Assembly: GCA_038093975.1 (NCBI GenBank)
Contig: JBBPTG010000117.1
Location: 1-64,000, forward strand
Direction: 5' to 3'
DNA length: 64,000 nucleotides
Origin: Chalciporus piperatus
Lineage: Eukaryota; Basidiomycota; Agaricomycetes; Boletales; Boletaceae
Shown: in pieces, positions 10,290 to 22,601 of the stretch
How positions within the stretch are numbered: position 1 is the first letter of the stretch
How the letters are laid out: each line of letters starts with the position of its first letter
The notes under the pieces: generated by a model
What the model was told of the DNA's origin: nothing
The model's input: only the letters and a program-made list of their open reading frames with translations
Database searches by the model: none
Translations under genes and position numbers: made by a program

Positions 10290-10500
10290 GACTTTTTACA
10301 GTCTTGCTGATGCATGCATCCAGGAAGGTCTCAATCTTCGCGCCCTCCTGAGCTCTCTCGGTCTTCCTCCGGATGGCGCCTTTCCCGTTCATGCAGAAAA
10401 CACTGCGGCGATCAGCCTTTCCTCCACTGTGTCGAACCATTCGCGCACCAAGCACATTGATGTGCGGTACCACTTCATTCGGAGCCCATTCAGCTTATGA
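10290..10500 (+). pseudogene. Copia RNase H C-terminal fragment
   Basis: The frame reads SLADACIQEGLNLRALLSSLGL, then HAENTAAISLSS, then HSRTKHIDVRYHFIR, which is the end of a copia RNase H (the xDNxxA and TKHIDxRYHFIR blocks). Aspartate of the DNQ-like motif is replaced by Glu in this copy. It begins without the upstream RNase H core and is cut at 10500, so it is a remnant unrelated to the intact copy at the window start. Confidence 0.8.
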
Positions 10501-10515
10501 GGCCGTACAGCAAGG

Positions 10516-10698
10516 CCAGCTGATCACCAATTAGGCCGTGCTCTACTGGCCGGCTAACGATTGGCTGCTGGTGTATGATTACCTAGGTTAGAGATCGGCT
10601 AGTAATAGAATGTACACATAGAGTAGGGATCAGCCAATGTACCATTGTGCCCTGGCAATGGGAATGGCCAACACAAAGGTTCCATGAGGTAGGACCTG
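10516..10698 (+). repeat. 180-bp dispersed repeat, copy 1
   Basis: It is near-identical to 59599-59781 (shared start CCAGCTGATCACCAATTAGG and shared end GAGGTAGGACCTG). The flanks differ at both sites. No terminal inverted repeats or target duplications were found, so it may be part of a larger retroelement UTR or LTR. Confidence 0.85.
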
Positions 10699-10720
10699 AA
10701 AGAACAACAAGGTCCGCAGC

Positions 10721-11377
10721 TTGGCGGTTCTCTCATGTCTTGAGGGAAAAGCAGGCGGGTTTGCACAGTTGACAATCGAGGAGCTCTCGCGCCAAGAATT
10801 GCGGCCGCCACCTCCCCTCATCATGCCCACGGAAGCAGAGGCACGGGCAGAAAGGGACAGACCATGTGGTCCCATGGGGGTTGACGCATGGCCCGATTGG
10901 GATGCTTTCAGAGAACTTGTCAAGAATTACTTTCAGATTGATGTTCTCGCTCATGAGAGCTTCAGAAAATTGGAAGCGTACAAACAGGCTGGAAAGCCTA
11001 TTGACCTTTTCTTACAAGAATTTGTGTTGTTGAAGGATGAATTGGAGATCGCAGACGCCCATGTGAAAGAGATTCTGAAAAAGGCAGTAGACTACAAAAT
11101 CTACTATCAGGCGCAAATCAGCACCAACGCTGATGAGCAAAGCTTCAACAATCTTGTGGAAACTTATCGAAAGATGGGTCGTACATTCGAGTATATCGTT
11201 GTCAAGCGAGGTGCACCAGTCCGACAGGCACCAGCTCACGTGCCAAGGCCTTCTTCCTCTTATCCGTATCTCCTTCCTCGATCCCTGATCGCATCTCGGC
11301 TTCTTCCTCCTGTTCCGCATGTGGGTCCCCGTTTCACTCCCACCGGCACAGGCACATCAGGAAAAACCTCCCACTGA
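10721..11377 (+). CDS. Retroelement gag-like ORF, C-terminus cut by a TIR element
   Basis: The 218-residue frame contains WPDWDAFRELVKNYF, KLEAYKQAGKPIDLFLQEF and a helical stretch ending in KIYYQAQIS. This is the layout of the retrotransposon gag capsid domain (a conserved W, then helices with an Fxxx.F pattern), and such a protein would assemble the RNA-containing particle. A Ser/Pro/Arg-rich tail follows. No CCHC zinc knuckle is reached, because the frame stops exactly inside the left inverted repeat of the element starting at 11358. No pol sequence follows. The N-terminal 40 residues may not belong to the original protein. Confidence 0.6.
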   Translation: MAVLSCLEGKAGGFAQLTIEELSRQELRPPPPLIMPTEAEARAERDRPCGPMGVDAWPDWDAFRELVKNYFQIDVLAHESFRKLEAYKQAGKPIDLFLQEFVLLKDELEIADAHVKEILKKAVDYKIYYQAQISTNADEQSFNNLVETYRKMGRTFEYIVVKRGAPVRQAPAHVPRPSSSYPYLLPRSLIASRLLPPVPHVGPRFTPTGTGTSGKTSH

Positions 11378-11572
11378 TAATTGGCACAAATTATCATAAA
11401 AGTCAGAATTTCTCATATTTTACAAATTTCTTGATATTTGTGATAAATATTTGACCCTCCCAGCATCTGTATTAGTTGATATTTCTTATATTTCTTGAAA
11501 ATTGTGGTTATTAGTGAGATTTGTGGTTATTTGTGAGATTTTATAATAATTCATGAGGTATAGTTAGAATGT

Positions 11573-12105
11573 GTACTCAAAGTGTGCCCAAAACTGTAGT
11601 CTAGATATAGGAAAGTGTATGAGGAATGATTGTAGCTAAAGTGTACAAAAAAGTGTAGTAAAAGTGTAGTCAGAAGTGTAGCAAGGTGTATTAGAATTGA
11701 GTGTACAAAAGTGTCCAAAAAAGTGTAGTAAAAGTGTAGTCAAGAGTGTGGGAAAGTGTAGAATAAATGTGTCACTTAGCTGAAGTGTACAAAAAAGCGT
11801 ACTAAAACTGTAGTCAAAAATGCAGTATAAGTGTATTGGGATTAGTGTAGTAAAGTGTACTAAAAGTGTACTAAAAGTGTAGTCAAAGGTGTAGTAAAGG
11901 TATAGGGATTAGTGTAGCAAAAGTGTACAAATGTAGTAAGAGTGTAATTAAAAGTGTAGTAAAGGTATAGATTGACTGTACCAAAAGTGTACAAAAAAGC
12001 GCACTAAAAGTGTAGCAAAGTGTACAGTGATTGAGTGTAGCTAAAGTGTACAAAAAAGTGTACACAAGTGCACTGTAGGGTTATCCTAATAAAGTGTAGT
12101 CTTAT
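11573..12105 (+). repeat. GTGTA minisatellite (AGTGTACAAAAAAGTGTAG-type units)
   Basis: Degenerate units of about 10-30 bp built on AGTGTA(C/G)(A/T)AAA run for about 530 bp. The array ends with AAAGTGTAGTCTTATTTCC and TAATGCTTGGACTT, the same tail seen after the array at 63793-64000. The strong purine bias on one strand is notable. Confidence 0.88.
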
Positions 12106-12632
12106 TTCCTAATGCTTGGACTTGTCAAAAATCACGCAAACAGGTCACGTGACTATGTTGAACTTGCCGTGTCGGCCTTTTCGAGTCTTTCCCTCACCCT
12201 CACCCTCACACTTCAACTTGTTGCTTTTGGTGATTCCCCAACTTAGCTTTTCCTACTTACTTACTTTCCTTTTACTCATACAGCGCTACCTAGCGCTCCA
12301 TTTGACTTCTAACCTATCTAGATCGATTCCTCAGGTCATTTTATCTAGGGTACCAACTTGGTTTGTTACCTAGTGTTGTTCCCCTTCCCTCTGCACTAGC
12401 AGAGCTTTACCTTACACTTGTGTGGCGCTTCCTTGACACTTTGTTTACCTTTGTTTACCTTGAAGCGCACACTCCTCCAGAGTCCATTGTAGCTAACCTT
12501 CAGTTACTCACATTGGACTCTAGTCCAAGCCTCCAATAGACCCTTGAGTCGACCTAGCAACTGGCTAGTCCACCCCTGCAAGTCTTTGGCTGCAACACAA
12601 CTCCCCATCACAACCACAAAAACAAAGCCAGC

Positions 12633-13115
12633 GCGGGCTCAACAGCCCCGCCGCCATCACAAGGTGAGTTACAACTCACCCACTACCCGAACTACTTACC
12701 TCGTCCACAGCAGCTCGGGCATTTTGCCCCACCACCATCATCGCCCCATTTCCAAAGCATCAACTCGACAACAAAGCCAGTGCGGGCTCAACAGCCCCAC
12801 CGGCTCCACGAGGTGAGCCTTTTACTCACCCACCACCACCACCACCATCTTTTCGTGAGCGCAACCGCTCTCTCGTGCATACCACCACCTCTGACTGGTC
12901 CCACCATCTCCAGCTCATCACCAGGTGAGTGTCCACTCACCCACCACCACCACCACTCACCTCGACGACAGCCACTCAGGCTGTATGCCCCTCCACCTCC
13001 TTCAACCTTGACACCAACACATGGCCGGCACGGGCTCAACAGCCCCGCCAGCATCACGAGGTGAGTTAGACTTCATCAACTACCCCAGTCACTCACCTCG
13101 TCCACAACCCGAGCA
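12633..13115. repeat. Imperfect tandem array of about 145-bp units with GGTGAG...CTCACC hairpins
   Basis: The motif CGGGCTCAACAGCCCC followed by (A/C)(C/G)A(A/G)GGTGAG recurs near 12635, 12783 and 13031. Each GGTGAG is followed within 6-12 bp by CTCACC, so every unit can fold into a short hairpin. CACCACCAC runs occur between them. The His- and Pro-rich frames across it are a by-product of the repeats and not a gene. Confidence 0.75.
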
Positions 13116-13574
13116 GCTGTCTGCCCCACCAGCATGCAGCACCCTGTCCCTTATCTCACCATCCTCACTGCTATAGTAAGTACCATCATCATCATCAGCA
13201 GCATCACACTAACCTCAACATTCATAGGTTCCCCTAGCACCTCACATTTTCATTGTAGTCATACATTAGTACATGTCATGTAGTAGATATAATTGCCAAT
13301 ATATGTGATCCATTTATCTTTATCTTTGACTTGTGTGAAGTGAGACTGAAGCAAAAGCAGTAGAATTACTATAGTAATAGTGATGTATTATGAACAAATA
13401 TGCTATAAATTTGATTGAATATATCAACTAATGACTGAAAATCATTGCAATTATAAGGGGGCCGGGAAATTGGGGAGGTTTGTAACAAATCTTTCAAATA
13501 TGTAAAATAGTTACTTTTTCTGACTTTTTCTGATTTTTTTCTCAATAATATCTACAATTTGTGCCAATTATCAG

Positions 13575-14027
13575 TGTTATAGTATTTAAAAACTTTTCAA
13601 ACTTTTGCCTACAACGGTATTCAAACTCTGGACTTTGTCTACAACTTAGGGGTCAAGCCGGATTCATCTTAATCCGCTCCGGTAGTCCCTGTAGCATTAT
13701 GTAAACTATTACATAAGCAGGTCATGTGACAAAGGTCCAGACTTAGATGAGTCAGCAATGATGTCATGGCCTAGACCCTAATCCGTGCCTGGTACCTTTT
13801 CTTATCATCGTTCCATTTACCTTATTTATCTTTCCTTTTGTGATTTCCTTATTCGGCTGTTGGTCTGTGCACACTTCTCAATAGTATATAAGTAGCCCTG
13901 TACTTATCACAGACCCCAGTCTAATCCATTTGTGACTTCACCGTCATTAAGCTTTAGTACTCAGCATATTCTTCACATAGGCTTAGTGTTGCCTAAAGTC
14001 CCCGCTGTGTTGTGAGAGATCATAACA
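13575..14027 (+). mobile_element. Solo LTR, family C, with target duplication ATCAG
   Basis: A 453-bp unit from TGTTATAG to ATCATAACA, flanked by ATCAG (13570-13574 and 14028-14032). ATCAG is the inner part of the right inverted repeat of the host element 11358-14048, which dates this insertion as later. Confidence 0.94.
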
Positions 14028-14280
14028 ATCAGCAGGAGGTTTTTCCTGCTGCAACACCGGCGTCAGTGTGATGTATCTGCACTTCACAGCTGACTCGCAA
14101 CCTTGGATCATTCCCATGAGGTTCCCATCATTGCAGATTGCCTCTGCTAACCTCGTCATGTCATATGTGTAAATGCCATGTTATGCTTATTGAACTCTAT
14201 ATAGTGACAATAACATCAGGACTGTCTTATCCTCGTTGAGTCATTCACACAATACATCGATCAGAGGATTTGATACTATC

Positions 14281-14752
14281 TGTTACGCTTGTACCGGGTA
14301 GGTCAAAGCGTAGACACAAAAGCCTAGTCAAAGACAAGGGTTTCAAAGGTAGCCTAACAATGGGATGTTCACGTTAAGGCCTAGCGTCCGTTCAAGAGTG
14401 GGACGGTGACTCTCAGAGGGTTCAAAGGAAGCGAGGAATGACCAAGCTAGATTGCGTAGGTCTAACTTAAGGTTACAGGAGGAGACTCGAGGGTTTATAT
14501 AGATAAGTGAACAAGTTAAGGGCAGGCATAGAAGGAGTCAGAATGAGTCAGAATGAGCTATGACGAATAAGGATGAGTCATGCTCAGTAAGCGTATGAGT
14601 CAGCGATGACGAAGTGTAGAAGGTGAAAGAACATGAAGGAATACTCGCTGACTAAGATGAAGTAAGAAATAAATGGCCTAGGCAGGACTTGAACCAGCGA
14701 CTAGGACTTTAGTACAAGGTAATGGAGAAGGAAAGAATGAGTGATCGTAACA
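14281..14752 (-). mobile_element. Solo LTR, family B, with target duplication CTATC
   Basis: This 472-bp unit from TGTTACGCTTG to GATCGTAACA is the reverse complement of family B, with CTATC at 14276-14280 and 14753-14757. It lies about 120 bp beyond the 3' end of URB1 and may supply antisense or terminator signals. Nothing else was recognised in 14049-14280 or 14758-14868. Confidence 0.93.
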
Positions 14753-14868
14753 CTATCTAGTAGTCGTATGAAGTTCAAAATGCACAAGAAATACTCTGTG
14801 TGTCGTGCCCAACTCTATAGAGTCCACAGCGAAGAAAATAAGCAGTATACCAAGCAATTGTGCACCTG

Positions 14869-17800
14869 TCACTGTATCGATTTATAAGATTTCTTGGCAG
14901 CAGTGAATAGGTAGATTCTATGAATCCTTTTATTTAATCGTGTCCCAGTACGTCCAATATGAACGACTTCTTTCCTCGCCCATTCTCCGATCGGACACAT
15001 CTCATCCCCGACCAAGGCTCGCCATACCAGTAGTCTCCGGGTCAATAAGATCCAGGCGTGAGTTCCACTCCTCAGGGACATACCGACTCGCCAGAGTGCT
15101 TCAACGATCTCACCCCATGCACAGAGGGAGTCTCCCACCGGCGGCATTTCCTGAAGACTCTGAGCTCGGTGAGGTGGTAGGGGAAGAATTGGTGTCACGG
15201 TGCTTCGTTTTGATGCTCGGGAGGGATGGAGGTCAACCAAGGGTTCCAAGTCAAGCAGGTATTCCACAGCCTGCGAAAGAGCATGGTGAAGAGAATGCTC
15301 TGGTATCGCTTGTATCAAGCTCAGTCGCAAGAGAACAGTTCCGCTTTGGTACAGAACGCCGAGCACCCCGTCTATAGGACGGCCTGTCGTTAGATGTTAC
15401 AGACAAGCGACGAACTGTTTGCCTGACCTTTTCTTCGTAAAATGGTGGATAAAATTCGGCAAATGGTCGAGCACCATTCACCTCCTGTGGCTCGATTCAG
15501 TTTGGAAGTATCAGCCACGAGGATGATGTTCTCCAAAATCTTGAGCCAAGCGATCGACTCCTTGTTACGCTCATCGCCGACCTGCATCTCGATCCACGAT
15601 AAAAGAGATGACTTGAGTACGAGCGACGTACACGCCTCGGCATTGCAGGTCAGGTTTGCGAGCACCTAAGTATTCAGTGTCTGTGAGCTTCCTAATGGTA
15701 ACTCACGAAAAGAAACTCGCCTCAAAGATACCAGCCTCCGCAGTTGGGTCATTTTTCAAGCTCTGAAAAAGACTAGCCATCAAATCCCAAGTGTGCCGCC
15801 GCTTCAACACCTTCCAATCGTCTGTACTCCCCATCCCGTCACCCAACATCCGCAGAATCCACTTACGTTCTTTCTTGCAGTCATCGGAGCTGCTGTAGAG
15901 CATACCGAACAACATCGGCACGTCAGATACGTCGAGTTCAGAACGCTGTAAGAGGAAGCGCATGGTGGGCGGGTACACGAAATTGGATGGGGAAAAGATA
16001 CCACGCAGGGCATGCAGAAGGACGAGCGAGGTGTAGGTCGAAAGGCGCTGAGGTGGATCCCCAGGATTGGCAGGCTGGGGTATGACATTCTTGAGAAGAT
16101 GAAATACGTAGGTGACCTGAGCTTCTTCCTGCATTTCAGACCTCTGTCACATGGCGTCAGATAGTCGCATGCAAACACGACTGTCTCACAAACTTGCCTG
16201 TATGCTCTCCCAGAGTCGTGTGATTTGACAAAGCACCGCCCCGCGGATCTTTGCATCTTTCGAGGAAAGACACCGGATGAGCAAGCTGACGACGTTGCTC
16301 CGGAAGACTTTGACCCATCCGAAAGCGGTCGTAGGTGGACACTCCACAAGCATCTGTGAGGTCAAGATAATCACGACAAGCGGATCGTACATCATGCCAT
16401 CGACGGGGCTGTCCTTTTCGTCTTCCGGTTCACCGAGTCGTCTCCAGGAGGGGAAGGCAAGGCACGTTCGAAGCATTCGCACGGGATCGAAATTCTGGAC
16501 GACGTCGAGCGCGTTCGTGACGATCACATCTGGGGACGGTGACCATCGAGCAAAGAACGCCGAGAGCGATTCGCGTTTCTCCGCTTCGATCATCCTCAAG
16601 ATAGCGAGGAGCTGTCTATCCAGTGCAGACATCGTTCCGCCATAGATGTGAGAGATCGGCTCCGCGTGCGAGGATTGACAGGCGTCGGCAGGATGGAGAC
16701 GGAAGAGAGTGTCAAGCAGATGTACGATCTGAGCCTTTTGGTTCGTACTCTTGTCTCGACCGCAAATCGTGGAGAAATGCGGGTGCTGAAGGATATTCTG
16801 CAGGAGCCGATTCACGACCACAGGCTGGAACCATACGATTAGACCAGGGATTGAAATGTGAGTAGAAGCGGACTCGCCTTGAGCGGTGTTTTCCTTGCCA
16901 ACACGCCAGCCAGCTCGACCATATTCGCATCCGAGAGACGATGTTGGATAACCATGGTCAACAACGGCTCTACCAAATGCGACTTTTGCGTGGTTTGGCG
17001 CTCTGCAACATGTTCTGCATAATCCGGTCAGCTAGAGATCAGACGAAGGAAACCACAAAGTACCCACTCAGATTGTCGAGCACCTTCGAGTCGTTTGAGT
17101 CTTCTGAATCCACAGCTGCGTCGGAAAAATGACGAATAGCCCACAGGAGGGCACGGTCCACGATAGTCTCCGTCAATGCGTCGCTACCCGACATCCCAAG
17201 GACCCGGCGTGCGAGCAAAGTCGTTTCAAATGGGGGGTCCATGATACTGATCCCCTCGATCTTCTCCTGCAACATAGACAAAATTCGGTACCTCCGCGAA
17301 CCTGCAAGCGCCAGGATGCCAGAAACACACTCGATGCGCCAGGGCGTATCCTGTCCCTGACCTGGCTCCCTGAGGAACAGCTGCTCTAGCAGTTCACGCA
17401 GGGTCTCATCGGTGAACTGCGACAAGTCGCCATCCGATAACGCAATGCAATCCAGGAACGCTGCGAGAGTCGCAGCGAATGCATGCGTAGGCAATCGTTT
17501 CCACCGTCCGCTGTTCAGCCAAGTCGCATAGGCTGGAGTACAAGTCGTGTTGGCGTATATGAGACTGACGAGCACTCTTGCGGTTTGCTCTGTCCATGCT
17601 TCTTTATCGAGAATTCGGGATATAAGATCGGAAGGGAGAGATTGCAGATCGCCGGCGTAGTTCGAGTGAGTCGCTGAGAGCAGCGTAGAGAGCGGCTGTC
17701 CTTCGGAGAAGGGAATACGACCGTTGAAACCGGAAGGGAACTGAGATGCCAAGGCCACCGAGAGCATGTCCTCCAGAAGGGTGGACCCAGGGAATAACCC

Positions 17801-20800
17801 CAGCAATCTCAGAAGCTTATTGGCAGGGAGCGCTTGATGCATCTGCCACCTTAGGGAAGCGAGAATCTCCTCCATAGCCTCGCAAAGCATCGGACTCGGA
17901 TGACTGAGCCTTGCAGGCACGAGATCGACCGTAGTAATCAGCTGGTCGGCGTGCATGAACTTGATCCAAGGACGTGCACATCTTAGCTAGTTGTCTGATC
18001 AGTCACTTGGACGACTCAGAGTCACGAAGCATATTACTTACTGCATCAAGTTGACCAGATGAAAGGGCGGCAGACAGCTTTTCAGCCCAGTGAGAACTTA
18101 TTGTCGATAAAAGCTTCCGGTCCCCTCCGTCAGAATGATCAAAGGATGCCTCGACGAGTTTCTGGATCCCTACAATAGAGTTAGTGTTACAGATGACCGA
18201 CCGAGAGGGACAGCAATCGTACCTTCGTGAACGTCGACCGTGAGATCTTCCGAAACACAAAGTCCACGGATGAGAGCATTCTGAATCACCACACTCGCTT
18301 TCAACTGCTTTAAATCCTTTTCGGCGAGTGTCCCACTCGCCCTTGCGAGCACGTCAGATAGTAGAGCGAGAAGAGCTGACGTTAGGTTATGGCGACCCAA
18401 GGATGCGCCGACGCCATGTGTGATGAGACGAGCTGATCTCTCGAGATGCGTGTATGTCAACGGGCGTATATACAACGAGTTGACAAGAGCATCGCGTACT
18501 CGCTGCTCGGAGAGATGCCGAGGTTTCGAGAGGAAATATAACCATACGAACATGCCATCGACTGAAGATCTGCTCGACAGTGTCAGTCAGGAGGACAGGG
18601 TACTGATATGATATGCCATACCGGTCCGGAATCAGCGTCATGATATCCGAATCCCACAGGTATCCTTCGGAAGGATGTAGATGTCCGACAAGAGCCCAGA
18701 GTGCCGGCGCATGCAGCCGCTGAACAACAGAGGCAAGTTGCGAAATGTCCGAGGCTGAAAGGTTGGCATCCACCAATCGCAGCCAATCCACCAGCTCAAC
18801 GGCACGAGCCCTGCGAGCCGAGGGAGCTATATATGCAAGCATATTAGCAGGGAATGTTCCGACGACGACGAAGGACTTACTCTCTGGTATCTGCTGCATA
18901 CGATCAAGCAAGTCTGCGACCATCCCATTGCTGGGTCGTTCGCCTGCATGGCAAGAGGTCTCCTCCCCGAGGTGACCAAGACAAGCTGCCACGATAGACA
19001 GCTCACGACGAATTCCGAAATAAATGCTCGGATAATCTGAGAACGGCTGCCCAGCTGCACACTCTTCCAGCCGGTCGAGTATCGCATGCAGGCTAGCATA
19101 CCCGACATCTTCCTGTTTACTCGCCAGCATAACGAGCAGGCGCCGCATAAACGTGAAGACTGCCAGCGCATCCGAAGGCGTTATCCATTTCCCACTCATT
19201 TTCGCTGTGACCTGCTCCAGTAGTGTCATGACAAGGGGGCTCGCAAACATCTCCCGATGGCGTGTGTCCGTGGTGGTTGTAGGCGAGGACGATGGATGTG
19301 AGTATACGAGGCTGGACATGGCATCGATGTAGCGGTGCGGCGTCTTGAGACATCGCTGAGCACAATCGTCCAGGAACGTTACGACGGCGTCGACCTCGTC
19401 CACAAGCGGTGCACCATCGGGCGCCTCAATGCCTTGTCCGCGGCAGACAGAACCAGATGGAAGGCTGGAAAGCCACATCTCTATCTCGGCTGGGTCTTCC
19501 TGAAACAGGACACTCTCGGAAAGGGCGTGTTGAAGTAGGTCCTGTAACGTCATGCGTAGCGCCTGAACACGAGTATTGCAGAACATGTCGAGGAGGACAT
19601 GGAGATGGGAATGGGACGAAGAAGCTAACAAAATGTTACCATGTTTCGACAGACATCGTCGTAGCACGAATGACTCACCACCCTTGCCAGTCCAAATGAA
19701 CTGCTCGCTTCGTCTTAACAGGCGAAGGACATGAAGCTGTTTTGCTCCTTGCAGCGCCGCAGTCACTTTGCCTTGGTCCTCGCGAATCGTGGAACCATCG
19801 CCGGAAAGCGATGTCGACGATCCCTGGCTCGAGTTCATCACCAATCTGCCAACTTCAAACCTAGCCTCGGCAACAACGCCTGGCAGGGACTCTTGATAGA
19901 GCCAGAGGAGTCTCTGGGAGATTTCGCTTAGCAGTCCATGCTGAGTGGGATTTGTGTGAGAGGTCGAGGTTTGCTGCAGAAATGCGATAACGACCTGAGA
20001 GTCTGGTACACGCCACCTTGCCTCTTGTTCGACTTCTTTTCTTCGGCGATGCCATAGGCCTTCCTCGTCCTCTTCCAGCGCGTCCTCGATGATGTTGAAT
20101 GCATGCACCACCTCAACGAGCTTTCGAAGACATTTTGCAAGTGTGAGAGCGGTACAGTATTGGACGATCGGTGTTGGGGTAGACTGCAACCCTTTGGTGA
20201 ACAAGGACTTTGCACCGATGGGGGGAAACACATTTGCCATGATCGTGGAAAGGGGTGGAGGAATAGGGTTGTATAGCACATTGCTACCAGGCAGGAGAAA
20301 CGAGGAAACGGGGACCACTTGAGAAATGACCTGACCCGCGAACATGATGTTTGCGATCCACTTCGACGACAGGCGTGGTTCGAGAGCAAGCGAAGCCATG
20401 GACCAGAATCTACGCATTCAGTGAGTCAGTTATACAACAATCTTCAGTGTTGCCGATACAGACCCAGAAACAAGCTCGGGACATGCTGCCAGTATCTTCA
20501 AAGCCAACTCCTGCTGTCGAGGATCTTCGGTGATTTTCAATGTTCGCAGTACGTTCGCCAAAATCCTGTTGTGAATCTTGGCACCGTTCTCCATCACATC
20601 TTCGACGTCTTCTCGACCAACAACCTCGCTCTCGTTCGTTTCACGAGGATACCATGCGTGGTCCCGAAAGCAGATACCGTGGCCAGGACGTGTACAGATA
20701 GCCAGAAGGAAGTGGTGGACGACATCAGCTGGGACATCTCCACCTCCTTGTTCGTCGGCAGCTACGCGGTCATACAGTTTGAAAAGCTAATTCATCGTGA

Positions 20801-21981
20801 GCTCTTTCTGCTTGTAGTTTGCAGATCGTACTCACATGCGAGATCGTCTCTTCGTTGAATAACGCCACCTTCGTCGTGCGCCTGATCTTCGGATCCATCC
20901 AAACGTCTTCCCAACACACCTGAAGCAATCTTCGAATGAGGGTGCAGTGATCCTCATGGAGACCCTTGAAAATGCCCGTGACCACGTCACGATGCTGGTC
21001 GAGAAACACGGTCTTGACAGCCGGCGGGGTGTCTTGATCGAGCATGGAGAGTATAAACAAGATGTATTGGCTGCGGATATCTGATTGCCTATTCAGCTGA
21101 ATGGTAGGGTCATTAACGACTGAGCTCACCAGGTTGGACAGCAATACCTCTATCCTTGCCCTTTCTTCGCATCCGAAGAAGCCTCACTAGACTCTATGGT
21201 ACGAGGCTATATGATCGAAATTGATGACATCATATCAAGCTCCGTACCTTGTTATCCCATGGAAACGTTTCCAGTACCAATTTGCGCACTCGTCCACTCC
21301 CGAATGTGCTCATCGCATAGAATAGGCTGACCGCAGCGAGGATTTGGTTGTGTTGAGCTCCACTGAGGTACGAGCTTAGCTGCCGGAGCCATTTCGGGGA
21401 AAGGACGACCTTGATGATAGAGATGCCGTATGGGTGGTGAGATAGATGGACGGAAAAGAGGGAGAGCAGTGAAGACAAGATGGAAATCACAAGGGACACG
21501 AGCTTGGTGCTGTCATTGAGCTGGGATTCACTTAATAACCCGGCAGTACAATGAATCATACTCGGAAGATTACATACCGCCCTTGCTGCTGCCCAGATAT
21601 CGAACAGGTCCTGTGCCCCAGGAGAGATTTCAAGCCATTGTTGGGCCAACGAAAGGCGTAGGTCGTTGAGCAATACTGTCTCGTGCGATTGAAGCGACAA
21701 TGAGATTTGAAGTTCGTTGAGAGCTGCGTTCATAGATTGAACCCCATCAGGATTTTAACAGTTTAAAATCCTGCCATACCTTTGGCCAAACTCTCCGAGT
21801 CTCGAGTCGACAAGGCTTGCGAGATCGCTTGTGCGTCCACAAAACCTTTGCACGAGCGCTGTTTTGTCATGCAAGTAACTCCGAGTCGTGGTAAACTTTG
21901 CGGTGTCGAAACAAGTGTCTGGGTCGGACTGCCTACTAGGCTTGGCCTACTACCAGGCTTAGTACTCCGAGGCTCGAGCAC
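14869..21981 (-). CDS. URB1: Nucleolar pre-ribosomal-associated protein 1 (Npa1/Urb1), multi-exon
   Basis: Urb1/Npa1 is a large nucleolar helical-repeat protein of early pre-60S particles, needed for 25S rRNA maturation. Exons read on the minus strand include about 21981-21777 (DAQAISQALS), 21720-21247 (LAQQWLEISPGAQDLFDIW), then DIRSQYILFILSMLD and TGIFKGLHEDHCTLIRRLL, the diagnostic Npa1 N-domain block. Next come 20411 onward (SSKWIANIMF, ALTLAKCLRKLVEVV), 17956-17039, and 16821-16186 with the C-terminal blocks SHIYGGTMSALDRQLLAIL and MMYDPLVVIIL. The gene ends with 15665-15390 and 15366-14869 (WGEIVEALWRVGM, LLVWRA, EWARKEVV). Most junctions I checked are GT-AG introns of about 45-60 bp. 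The product should be about 1,900 residues, near the family size. The start ATG at 21981 lies at the edge of a duplicated block and the first exon is the least certain part. Confidence 0.88.
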
Positions 21982-21989
21982 ATCGAAAG

Positions 21990-22600
21990 CGTCGGACTAT
22001 CACAGGCTTTGCTATACCAGAAGAACCACGGCCACCCACCGGCGATGACGGTGTGGGTTCCTTTCCGTCAACAGAATGAAGTTGCAGGTCTGGTTGTGGC
22101 ATGAAGTTCGAGAGTCACTTGCCGGCACGTACAAAGATTCAGTAGCCACGCTTCGTTCTGTCCTCTCTGCTCTTCACATACGTAGTCGGAGCCCTGCTCA
22201 GATCCGTTCTACTAGGGAGACTAGCACTACTGTTACGACCGCACCTTGACACAAAACCAGAGATGCAGTCCTCTCTGCATTCCAATGCGCTCTCTCCCTA
22301 AGCCCAGCTTCAGGACGAAGGTAATTTTCGTCCGCATCCGGGCGTCCGAATTCGAACTCGCAGCGCCAGCGAGCCTGAGACTGATCGTACAGCAGCCTGA
22401 TCTTCGCACTGACCAACGAAGACAGAGCAGCTTTCGTTGTTCCCGAGATGTTGAAACCATACCCAGACACATCAGACTCGCATCCTGCAAACGGGCAGAT
22501 TTCATTACTTCTATCACAGTGGCTACTATCGGAGGCAAGCGGGGGGATGGTCGTAGTTTCGTGGTGGGATAGGTTACAGCCAAGCATCGGAGTATATTTG
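21990..22600. other. Edge of a duplicated block, no complete gene
   Basis: 21990-22300 on the plus strand is similar to 50690-50930 (GGCTTTGCTATAC..GAAGAACCACG and GATCCGTTCTACT blocks). 22290-22560 on the minus strand matches 26940-27230 and the reverse of 53460-53770, i.e. the conserved 3' flank of the WD40-family genes. Short open frames are present but none has recognisable domains. Confidence 0.5.
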
Positions 22601-22601
22601 T

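Larger units (their letters stand above)
11358..14048. mobile_element. Old 2.7-kb element with 35-bp terminal inverted repeats, non-coding
   Basis: The left end 11358-11392 (CAGGAAAAACCTCC..CTGATAATT...) is matched in inverse, with two mismatches, by 13556-13574 plus 14033-14048. The right repeat is split by a family-C solo LTR, so that copy is younger. The interior holds the GTGTA minisatellite, an array with GGTGAG/CTCACC hairpins and AT-rich DNA, but no transposase. No target-site duplication is evident. A second left end (CAGGAAAAAC) followed by the same GTGTA minisatellite lies at 63624 onward, showing that this is a repeated family. Confidence 0.7.

Noticed and set aside
12788..13057. 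Trp/Gly- and His/Pro-rich open frames on both strands
   Set aside because: They arise from CCACCACCAC runs and the 145-bp tandem units. No codon structure, start context or homologous domain supports a protein.
18387..20417. The long minus-strand frame as a stand-alone gene
   Set aside because: Its start has no start context, and the preceding frame joins it through a GT-AG intron. Both sides match Urb1, so it is one exon block of URB1.
22198..22600. A separate gene downstream of the WD40 tails (conserved at several loci)
   Set aside because: Conservation is at DNA level over the duplicated block, with different stops in each copy. It is better explained as 3' flank.
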